This document shows positions 43,621 to 51,480 of a stretch of 64,000 bases of DNA, piece after piece. The stretch's first letter is position 1. Each line of letters starts with the position of its first letter. The DNA lies in contig OY970187.1 of the NCBI GenBank assembly GCA_963708165.1, positions 930,001-994,000 of the forward strand, read 5' to 3'. The translations under genes and the position numbers were made by a program. Origin of the DNA: Rubricoccus sp963708165 (GTDB taxonomy: Bacteria > Bacteroidota > Rhodothermia > Rhodothermales > Rubricoccaceae). The notes below the pieces were generated by a model. The model saw only the letters and a list, made by a program, of their open reading frames with translations. It was not told the DNA's origin and made no database searches.

Positions 43621-45801
43621 CTATCGCACGACGGTCATTCGCCGGGTCACGACCACCTCTGGCGTGACGACACGCACGACGTACACGCCCGGCGACAGCG
43701 CCGATGCGTCCAGCGCGAAGGCCCGAGTGCCCGCCGCCAGAGGCCCACGATGCAACACAGTCACCTCGCGGCCCAGCACGTCGTGGATGGCCACGCCCAC
43801 GTCTCCCGCCTCTGGCGTCGTGACCTCCACCGTCACCGCGGCCGCGCCGGGGTTGGGGAACGCGCGGACGGCCACGCCAGAGGCCTCGGCGCCGGGCTCG
43901 CTTGGCAGCGGGTTGGTATCGCTCGCGAAGACGAACTCGCCAAGCGCGGTGAACCCCGTCGCGACGATCTGGCCGCTGGCGGCGTCGTGGCTGGTTGCGA
44001 GCGCCTCGAAGGCGCCACCGCCGATGGAGACGCGGTGGTAGACGACGATGCCGCCGGGGTCGATGACCTGCGAGTCTGGGATCTCGGAGAGTTGGAACCG
44101 GGCCTCGCTCGTGTTTCCAAACGAGAGCGGGCCGTCGCTGGTGAACGTCCAGCGGTAGCTCGCCACCTCCGCCTCGGTGATGCCCTCCGTCCCGTTGGGC
44201 CGGCTCGCGTGGCGCTGGACGCGGACCGACGTGCCGCCGCCCGACTTGAGAGTCTCCGCAACCTCATCCTCGTCTCCGTCCAGCGTCGTGACGCTGTTCA
44301 GCACGAGGCTCGCGGCCGTGCTCGCGAAGCCGTACGTGCCGTCGCCGGTGATGGGCTGCTCATCTTCGGCGGCCACGTCCACGTCCGAGATCGCGAGGAT
44401 GCTGGCGCCCGAGAACACCCCGACGAAGCCGAAGTTGTTGCCCTGGTTGGGCGCGCCCACGGCGATGTCGGGCAGGCCGTCGCCATCCACATCGCCCAGC
44501 GAAGCAAAGGCCTCGCCGAAGCGCCAGCGGAACTGCGTCGGGAAGTTGGGGAGCGTCGGGTAGACCTCGGCGATGTCTTCGGCGGACGCCATCCCGATGT
44601 CGGCCCCGCTGGTGATGAAGAGCGCGCCGGAGAAGGGAGGGAAGAAGCCTGGGCGGTCCTGGAAGGCGTTGAACTGGCTCGGCGCGCTCACGCCGATCTC
44701 GGTCACGCCGTCGCCGTTGAGGTCGCCGACCTCCCGCACCGTCCAGCCAAAGAAGCGGTCCGCCTGACGCTCCTCCTCGAAGTAGGTGCCGAAGCTCGCG
44801 CCAGAGGCCCCGCTGAAGAATGACACGCTGCCGTCGCGCACGTGCGTCCCGGCCACGCCCTCGTACGGCGCGCCGACGCCGATGTCGCGGACGCCGTCGC
44901 CGTCCAGATCAGAGAGGCTCGTGATGCTCCAGCCGAAACCGCTGAAGTTGTTGAAGGCAGCGTTGCCAGACTCCATCTGGTAGAGGATCCTGCCGTCGGA
45001 GCCGTCCACGGCGTACGCCAAGCCGGTTTGCAAGCCGACCGAACTCGTCGCCTGCACGGCGCTCGTGATCAGGTCCGGCACGCCGTCGCCGTTGAGGTCG
45101 CCGCCGACCGAGGCCACGCGGCCGTAGAAGATGGAGGCCTCTTGCGTCTGCGGCGTCGAGGTCCAGAGCAGCGAGCCGTCGGCGCCGCTGTACGCGTACG
45201 CCGCGCCGTGATCCACGATGGTGTTGCCCGCTACCACGATGTCTTCACTCGGGGCGCCGATGACGTAATCGCCGGTGCCGTCGCCGTCGAGGTCGCCGGG
45301 TGCGGCGACGTTGAAGCTGTAGAAGCCGTCCTGCTCCGGGTCCGGCGACTCGAACGAGCGGAGCGTGGCGCCATCGGCGCCGCTGATGAGGTAGGCCCGC
45401 CCGGCGGTCGTCCGCCCGCCTACCGCGTGGTAGCTCCCAGCCAGGAAGTCCGGCGTGCCGTCGCCGTTCACGTCTCCCGCCGCTGCCGCCGAGACGGCGA
45501 AGAAGCCGCTGACCTGAGCGTTCGGCGAGTCGAAGGTGCGGATAAGCGAGCCATCGGCCCCGCTGAAGTAGTACGCCCGGCCGATGTTGTTGAGGGAGCG
45601 GCCCGGGTCTTCGTTGCTCGCGCCGACGAGGAAGTCCTGCACGCCGTCACCGTCGGCGTCCCCGATGGTCTCGATGACGCGGCCGAAGAAGCCGCTGGGA
45701 TGGCTGTTGGGGCTCCGCACGGAGTAGCGCGAGAGGAGCGGTTGGGCGGCGAGCGGCAGGCTCACCAGGACGAGGAAGGCGAGGAGAGATGCAGTGCGCA
45801 T
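43621..45801 (-). CDS. FG-GAP (integrin alpha-like) repeat protein with T9SS domain
   Basis: 726 residues. A signal peptide is followed by at least seven FG-GAP blades (GDADGDGVQDFLVGASNEDPG, GDVNGDGTPDFLAGSYH, GDLDGDGTGDYVIGAPSEDI, SDLDGDGVRDIGVGAPYEG, GDVDGDGLPDIAVGAPNQG), each with a calcium-binding DxDxDG loop. About 120 residues of beta structure come next, then a C-terminal sorting domain (FPNPGAAAVTVEVTTPEAG, IHDVLGREVTVL, LSPGVYVVRVV). It is a secreted or surface adhesin-like beta-propeller. The frame is unbroken over 2.2 kb. Confidence 0.85.
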   Translation of the reverse strand: MRTASLLAFLVLVSLPLAAQPLLSRYSVRSPNSHPSGFFGRVIETIGDADGDGVQDFLVGASNEDPGRSLNNIGRAYYFSGADGSLIRTFDSPNAQVSGFFAVSAAAAGDVNGDGTPDFLAGSYHAVGGRTTAGRAYLISGADGATLRSFESPDPEQDGFYSFNVAAPGDLDGDGTGDYVIGAPSEDIVVAGNTIVDHGAAYAYSGADGSLLWTSTPQTQEASIFYGRVASVGGDLNGDGVPDLITSAVQATSSVGLQTGLAYAVDGSDGRILYQMESGNAAFNNFSGFGWSITSLSDLDGDGVRDIGVGAPYEGVAGTHVRDGSVSFFSGASGASFGTYFEEERQADRFFGWTVREVGDLNGDGVTEIGVSAPSQFNAFQDRPGFFPPFSGALFITSGADIGMASAEDIAEVYPTLPNFPTQFRWRFGEAFASLGDVDGDGLPDIAVGAPNQGNNFGFVGVFSGASILAISDVDVAAEDEQPITGDGTYGFASTAASLVLNSVTTLDGDEDEVAETLKSGGGTSVRVQRHASRPNGTEGITEAEVASYRWTFTSDGPLSFGNTSEARFQLSEIPDSQVIDPGGIVVYHRVSIGGGAFEALATSHDAASGQIVATGFTALGEFVFASDTNPLPSEPGAEASGVAVRAFPNPGAAAVTVEVTTPEAGDVGVAIHDVLGREVTVLHRGPLAAGTRAFALDASALSPGVYVVRVVTPEVVVTRRMTVVR

Positions 45802-45981
45802 GGGAGGGGGGTGTCAACGTGAACGAGGGGACGCGAGGGGCGCGGCCGGTCACCGCCTGTGGCCTTGCGAGAGGAGTAGGCCGGTCGTCTCGCAGCGATA
45901 GCGCGGCCCGTCGCCACCGCCTCTGGCGGGATCGTTCTCGCCAGAGGCCTCTGGTATGGGCATCTGCTTGCCTCTACCTCT

Positions 45982-47910
45982 TCATCGCACGACGGTCACC
46001 TGCCGGGTCAGCGACCGCGCACCCGCTTGGAGCCGGATCACGTACACCCCCGGAGCCATAGCTCCTGGCGTCCACTCCGCTTGGTGCCATCCCGCCGTCA
46101 TCTCCTCGTCTGTAAGGCGGTCTACCTCTCGGCCCCGCACGTCGAAGACGATGAGGGAGACCTGTGAGGCTTCGGGTAGCGCGAACAGGATCGTCTGCGG
46201 TTTCAGGCCCCCGACGGGGTTCGGAAAGGGAGCAGCAAGGATGAACTCTGTCACAGCGGGCGCCTCCGCATCTACTACTATTCCTGTAGAGGCTTCTCCT
46301 GCTGATTTCGGCGCCTCTGCGTTTCCCAGCTCGTCGTACGCGATGCTGTAGAACGAATAGGTGGACCCGACCTGCCCCCCGAACATCTCATCCGGTGATG
46401 CTGTGCGGCGGAGCCACTGGTAAAACTCGCCCCCGTCTTTGGAGACATACACGTCATAGTGGGAGATACCGGCTCCCGCGTCGGAGCCTACCCAGCGGAC
46501 CGTGAACACGCTGTCCATCTGCGTGGGCTCTAGCTCGGTGACCGAACTGGAAGGCGGGAGGTCATCGATGACATTCACCCACGGCGGTGTGTCGATGGGC
46601 TCGTTCACGTCGAAAAAGATGCGGGCCTCATTGCGCACCTCCCTCCCCGACGGAATTCCGGCCTGGGCACGAACGGAGAGCGACACGCTCCCCTCGCCTT
46701 CGGGTGCGTTCCGGTTGGGGGGCAAGAACCCATCGAACGGATCGGCGGGAAGGTCGCCGGTCTGGGTGTCCACCGTGGAGAGGCGCCACGTGAGTACGCC
46801 CGTCTCGCGGACCAAGTGACCGCTAATGACCACGTCCAGCCCGGCGCGGAGGGGAACGCGGGTAGAGAACGCCGACCTCCCGGGAGGCACGTTCACGCGC
46901 GTCTGGCCGAACGTGATCTCGCCGAGTTCGACGGTATCGAGGTCGAAAACGCTGGCGTCCAGCGTGTCCCGCACGAGCACCTCCTGGGCTGGTGCCGTTG
47001 CACTGGCCACGTTCTCGAAGCGGATGGTGTACCGGAAGAGATTGTCTGCCGTCACATACCTGTTCTCACCCACGCCGAGGAGACCAAGCTTGTCGTTGGG
47101 GTCCCGAGAGGCGACGACGCGGACGGTGGCGACGGCGCTGCTGGGCGGAGCCTCACAAGCCCCTGGGAGCGCGCGGCGACCTGGTCCCGGGGGCTCGGGC
47201 ACTCCCCAGGCGCGTCCGCGCCGTGTGTCGAGCGCGGTCAGCCGGAGCGTCGCATCGGTAGCGTTGTTGGCGTTGGGATCGTTCGAGAAAAACGTCGCGT
47301 CCGCCCCGATAGGGTAGATGCGCTCGAAAGTCGGGTGGTCGTCCCATGTGTCCACGGTGTAGTACCTCCCGTCCGGGCTTCGGACGATTGAGAGGGTGTG
47401 CGCGTACGCGGGGGGATTGAGGGCGTTGAAAGCGATGGGCGGGGTGACCCTGTTGTCCCAGAACTTGATGGTATCGTAGGCCGTGTTGGCCGGGTTGAAC
47501 AGCCCCACTTCGAGAGTCGTCAGCGACCCTAGCGTGCCCGCGTTCCGGACCTCCCACCCGTTCTCCCCTACTTGCCCCTGTGCGAGCGCGGCGTCGTAAA
47601 AGTTCTCGGCTGCCGCCCCGCAGGAATTGGAGCTGAACTCCCCGTTGACCTTCTTGTACCACTCGAAGCGGTCCTCTGCATTGCGTTCGATCGCTGTCTC
47701 TGCGAACGCCTGGAGTTGGCCACCGTCCGATCCGAAGTAGTTCTCAAACGTGTCGAAGACCATTCCCAGGTCCGCGTTGATCACGTTGGTGGTGACGTAA
47801 GGAGTACCGTTGGGGTGCCGGAAGGTGGACCCGTACTGCGCCAGGGCGATCGGAGAGCCGAACATCCAGACGGTGGCGATCAGAAAGAGGGCGGTCGAGA
47901 AACGAGGCAT
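45982..47910 (-). CDS. Large T9SS surface protein, motif-free
   Basis: 642 residues. Signal peptide (STALFLIATVWMFGSPIALAQ), an N-terminal domain (GTPYVTTNVINADLGMVFDTFENYF), a central region of the kind seen in DUF11-like conserved-repeat surface proteins (VVASRDPNDKLGLLGVGENRYVTADNLFRYTIRFENVA), a fibronectin-like segment, then a sorting domain (AAPFPNPVGGLKPQ, VFDVRGREVDRL, APGVYVIRLQAG). It carries none of the dispersed motif along 1.9 kb, unlike nearly all neighbours. The function is unknown. Confidence 0.75.
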   Translation of the reverse strand: MPRFSTALFLIATVWMFGSPIALAQYGSTFRHPNGTPYVTTNVINADLGMVFDTFENYFGSDGGQLQAFAETAIERNAEDRFEWYKKVNGEFSSNSCGAAAENFYDAALAQGQVGENGWEVRNAGTLGSLTTLEVGLFNPANTAYDTIKFWDNRVTPPIAFNALNPPAYAHTLSIVRSPDGRYYTVDTWDDHPTFERIYPIGADATFFSNDPNANNATDATLRLTALDTRRGRAWGVPEPPGPGRRALPGACEAPPSSAVATVRVVASRDPNDKLGLLGVGENRYVTADNLFRYTIRFENVASATAPAQEVLVRDTLDASVFDLDTVELGEITFGQTRVNVPPGRSAFSTRVPLRAGLDVVISGHLVRETGVLTWRLSTVDTQTGDLPADPFDGFLPPNRNAPEGEGSVSLSVRAQAGIPSGREVRNEARIFFDVNEPIDTPPWVNVIDDLPPSSSVTELEPTQMDSVFTVRWVGSDAGAGISHYDVYVSKDGGEFYQWLRRTASPDEMFGGQVGSTYSFYSIAYDELGNAEAPKSAGEASTGIVVDAEAPAVTEFILAAPFPNPVGGLKPQTILFALPEASQVSLIVFDVRGREVDRLTDEEMTAGWHQAEWTPGAMAPGVYVIRLQAGARSLTRQVTVVR

Positions 47911-47946
47911 GAGTCCGAGGGAGAGAGGAGCGAGAGGGGGCGAGTG

Positions 47947-50556
47947 CTAGCGGTAGTGCCAGGCTCCGACGAGCGGGACGTTCGAGTTGCCACGCACGAT
48001 GACGCGGACCTCGAAAGACTCGCTTTCCCCCGGAGCGAGGACCACCTCGGGGAGCGCGATCGAGAGACCGACTTCCGTCTCAGAGGCTGCTGCGAACTCG
48101 TGCCACGGAAGGGTCTCGCTTCCGTTCTGAGCTACAGCCACGTAGTCCGTTTCCCATTCTGACCCGGTGGGGAATCCCGCGATCGACGCATATCCGACGA
48201 CGCCGGTGTTTCCGCGGTTATGGAGCAAGACTGTGTACGTGCCCTCCCGGCCGGAGCCTACGGCAGGTGGAGCCAGCACCTGGACGGTGACCTCCGGGTA
48301 CCGAATATCCTGCACCTCGAACGCGTCCGGGACGGTCCGGGTGACTCCGCTTCCTTGCATCTCGATGGTGCGAACGCCTGTGGCGACCTCGTCGAGAGAG
48401 AGCCACGCCCGCAGGATGGTGCCTTCCGGATTGACAGTCACGCGGTTGGCGTCGATCGGCCCACCGACGCCCGTCAGGCGCAGCGTCGTGGAGGGCTCGA
48501 TGTACTGCCCGCTGACGGTGAGGACCGCGCCGCCGAGGTTGGATCCGCTCATCGGGCTGGTGGCGTAGACGATGAAGCCGCCATCCGGCGGGCTGTCGAG
48601 AAGGCGGACGGAGTCGGCGGTCCACACCCCATTGTTCTCGGCTTCCAGGACTGCCCACTCTGGGGCTTCCACCTCGTCATCCGTGAGCGGATAGAGCCCT
48701 ACGCCGACCGACGTGGCCCCGCCCGGAACGACGACGCGGCCGCGGACGACATCGCTGGTGAAGTCCGCGAACAGGCGAGCGTCGCCTCGAAACCGGACCG
48801 AGACCGTCTGCGGGTCCTCTGGCGTGACGTAGTCCGTGCGGTAGACCTCGAAGCGGCCCGGCTCCAGGCCGCGCTCGGACGCCTCGGCATCGGTCGCCGC
48901 GACCGCCAGAGGCTCCAGGACGCGGAGAGTGATGGTGTTCGGAACGGACGTGTCTACCGCGAAGCGGGCGTTGGGGTAGGTGCCTTCGACCTCGATGGAC
49001 GCGAACTCACCCTGGACCCGGGTTCCAGCCGCACCGTTGACTCCGATCGTCCACGAGTCGCCCGGGGCAGGTGTGTAGCCGGGCTGCACGCGGATGCGAA
49101 GCGTGCCGCCGAGCGTGATGCTCGCGCCGGCGAAGGTGGTGATGTCGACGATTTTATCGCTCACGCCGTTCGCGCCCACGTCCAGAATGGTGAGGGCCTC
49201 TGGCGCGAGGACGAGAGTGTCGAACGTCCTCGGCCCGAGCGAGCCGATGGGGTTTGACTCGGTGCCGGGACTGAAGGTGCTTCGGACCGGCGTGACGCCG
49301 AATAGCACCACACCGTCACCGCTGAGCAGGACGCCAGGTGGGAGCGTCTCGGTGTTCGGCCCGCTGGCGAGGTCGAGGTAGTCGCCGAAGGTGCGGATCT
49401 CGGAGCCTGGCCGACTCACCAGCGTCACCGCGTTAAAGCGTGCGGAGGTCACGCCGGGACCCACGTCCTCGCGCACGATGAGGCCCTCGTTCACGAGCTG
49501 GACCACGCCGTTGACCGGGGTCTGGTAGAACTGTGTGGCGAACATCCGAATGACGCCGCTCGGCCGGTTGCGCACAACCGACCCATCGCTCAGGCGCAGA
49601 TCGCCTTCCAAGTCCAGGTCGCCCTCGTTGGTGAGCGTAGTGGCCTGGATGGTGGTGAAAGTGTTATTCAGCTCGATCACGAGCCGCCCGGTGTTGAGAA
49701 CAGGCCCGCCGGTCAGAACCGTCTGGCGCTGGACGCCGGTGCCGAGCCGTACGCCCTGCCCGGTCACGTTCAGCGTCGCGCCAGCAGCGGCGGCCGTCAG
49801 GGTGCCGGTGGCGAAGCCCACCTCGCCCGCTGGCGCGCCGGAGATCGTGCCTCCGAGCGCGTAGTTGCCATTGACCGTCAGCGCTGCGCCAGAGGCCGCG
49901 TCCAGCGTCGCGTCCTGCAAGAGGCCGCCGCCGTTGAAGAGAAATCCTTCACCGCTCGTGGCGCGGACCGTTCCACCCAGCACTTCGGTCCGCGCGTAGA
50001 TGCTGCCGCCGTCGGACAACTCAGCCGTTCCCCGAATGATGAACGGGAAGTTCTGGCCACCGAGACGGGCATCGTTTGTGCCTCGCAGCGTGCCGCCAGA
50101 GGCCACCTCCAACGTACCAGTGTGCGTCAGGAAGTTGCCGGAGTTGAAGGTCACCGTCAGGACCCCTTCCACGAGGACCGTCCCCGTGGCGGCGAGCCCG
50201 CCAAAGGTGCCTGCTAGCGTGCGGGGGAGAATCTCCATGCGACCGTTCGCGCCCACGGTCAGGTCGCCGAGGATGAACCGGCCCGCCCCGAGAAGGGTCT
50301 GCGTGCCACTAGCGCCGCCGACGGTCAGCGTCTGGGCGGTGATGTTGGGCGCATAGTCCTGCCGGATGGTGACGGTGTAGATGCCGGGCGCCGTGATGCA
50401 CGCGTCGTCGCCAGAGGCCGGGATTCCGTCGGTCCACTTGGAGCCGTCGTCCCAGTCCCCGCTGACGGGGTTCTCCCACTCGGTAGAACAGGTCTGGGAG
50501 TGGGCGCCAGAGGCGAGGGCGAGGCATACGAGGGCGACGAGGATCAGACGGAACAC
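47947..50556 (-). CDS. Large secreted beta-helix-like protein, probable GTG start
   Basis: About 869 residues. The signal FRLILVALVCLALASGAHSQ starts after GTG 50556; there is no in-frame ATG closer than 50721, which would overlap the divergent sigma factor gene. After a CSTEWENP...WDDGSKW start typical of G8/pectate-like repeat proteins, the chain consists of short Gly/Thr/Leu strands (TLTVGGASGTQTLLGAGRFILGDLTVGANGRMEI) suggestive of a parallel beta-helix. The last third is a beta-sandwich type (LTVSGQYIEPSTTLRLTG). It ends VPLVGAWHYR with no T9SS sorting domain. Confidence 0.7.
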   Translation of the reverse strand: MFRLILVALVCLALASGAHSQTCSTEWENPVSGDWDDGSKWTDGIPASGDDACITAPGIYTVTIRQDYAPNITAQTLTVGGASGTQTLLGAGRFILGDLTVGANGRMEILPRTLAGTFGGLAATGTVLVEGVLTVTFNSGNFLTHTGTLEVASGGTLRGTNDARLGGQNFPFIIRGTAELSDGGSIYARTEVLGGTVRATSGEGFLFNGGGLLQDATLDAASGAALTVNGNYALGGTISGAPAGEVGFATGTLTAAAAGATLNVTGQGVRLGTGVQRQTVLTGGPVLNTGRLVIELNNTFTTIQATTLTNEGDLDLEGDLRLSDGSVVRNRPSGVIRMFATQFYQTPVNGVVQLVNEGLIVREDVGPGVTSARFNAVTLVSRPGSEIRTFGDYLDLASGPNTETLPPGVLLSGDGVVLFGVTPVRSTFSPGTESNPIGSLGPRTFDTLVLAPEALTILDVGANGVSDKIVDITTFAGASITLGGTLRIRVQPGYTPAPGDSWTIGVNGAAGTRVQGEFASIEVEGTYPNARFAVDTSVPNTITLRVLEPLAVAATDAEASERGLEPGRFEVYRTDYVTPEDPQTVSVRFRGDARLFADFTSDVVRGRVVVPGGATSVGVGLYPLTDDEVEAPEWAVLEAENNGVWTADSVRLLDSPPDGGFIVYATSPMSGSNLGGAVLTVSGQYIEPSTTLRLTGVGGPIDANRVTVNPEGTILRAWLSLDEVATGVRTIEMQGSGVTRTVPDAFEVQDIRYPEVTVQVLAPPAVGSGREGTYTVLLHNRGNTGVVGYASIAGFPTGSEWETDYVAVAQNGSETLPWHEFAAASETEVGLSIALPEVVLAPGESESFEVRVIVRGNSNVPLVGAWHYR

Positions 50557-50677
50557 GGCATTAGGGGAGGGCTCACCTTCTCTATCCGTCGTCCGGGTGC
50601 GAATCCCCTCACGCCCGGTCCGTTTTTTTAACGCGCCCGAGGCCTCTGGCGTGAGCACGCTTGTCCCGCATGGCGTT

Positions 50678-51256
50678 ATGATCCACACGCACCGTAAGCC
50701 TTCTCGTTTGCACGACATCACGCTCCTGCTCCACCAGGCCCAACGGGGCGATCAAGACGCCCTGAGCGACCTGATCCCGCTCGTCTACGGCGAGCTCCGC
50801 ACGCTCGCGCGGCAGCAGCGCCGGAGGCGGGCCTCTGGCGAGACCGTCAACACGACGGCGCTCGTGCACGAGGCCTACGAAAAGCTCGCCAGAGGAAGCA
50901 CAGGCTTTGCAGACCGGCAGCACTTCTTCCGCGTGGCCGCGCGCGCCATGCGCGAAGTGCTGGTGGACCACGCGCGCAAGCAGAACAGCGCGAAGCGCGG
51001 CGGAGGGCTGCAGCCTCTGGCGCTCAACGAGTCCCTAGTCGCCTCGCCCGAGATGGCCGCGCCGCTCGTGGCGCTGGACGAGGCGCTGACGCGGCTCGGT
51101 GCCCTCAACGAACGGCAGGCGCAAGTGGTGGAGCTTCGCTACTTCGTGGGCCTCACCATCCCGGAGACCGCCGACATTCTCGGCCTGTCCAACGCCACCA
51201 TCGAGCGGGACTGGACATCGGCACGCGCCTGGCTTCATCTCGCGCTGGCCTCCTAG
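50678..51256 (+). CDS. ECF-type RNA polymerase sigma factor (Sigma70_ECF family)
   Basis: 192 residues. Region 2 is LIPLVYGELRTLARQQRRRR with TTALVHEAYEKLARG, and region 4 is LNERQAQVVELRYFVGLTIPETADILGLSNATIERDW. This is the group found next to Ser/Thr kinases in Planctomycetota and Rhodothermota, where the kinase replaces an anti-sigma factor. The kinase gene lies 224 bp downstream on the same strand. It is divergent from the big secreted protein, which is therefore a possible regulon member (inference). Confidence 0.88.
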   Translation: MIHTHRKPSRLHDITLLLHQAQRGDQDALSDLIPLVYGELRTLARQQRRRRASGETVNTTALVHEAYEKLARGSTGFADRQHFFRVAARAMREVLVDHARKQNSAKRGGGLQPLALNESLVASPEMAAPLVALDEALTRLGALNERQAQVVELRYFVGLTIPETADILGLSNATIERDWTSARAWLHLALAS

Positions 51257-51480
51257 CGGCCGCTCGGCATCGCGCGGTTTCGTGGGTGATCTCGTGGTGT
51301 CGCCAGAGGCCTCTTCTCGCGCGACGGTTTTTTGGCTCTGCCCCTGCGACTGTGACGTGCGGATCGCACGCCTTTCGCTATCTAGCAAGGGTCACGATTT
51401 CAAAGAGTTCCGACACCACTCCTCACACAGCCACGCGCGAGTGGACGGTGGCGCGCGTGGTTGACCAACGTCCTTGCACT

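Noticed and set aside
45982..50556. Prophage or genomic island with an integrase
   Set aside because: The stretch is motif-poor, but no integrase, tRNA or attachment repeat is visible; only the transfer hypothesis is kept.
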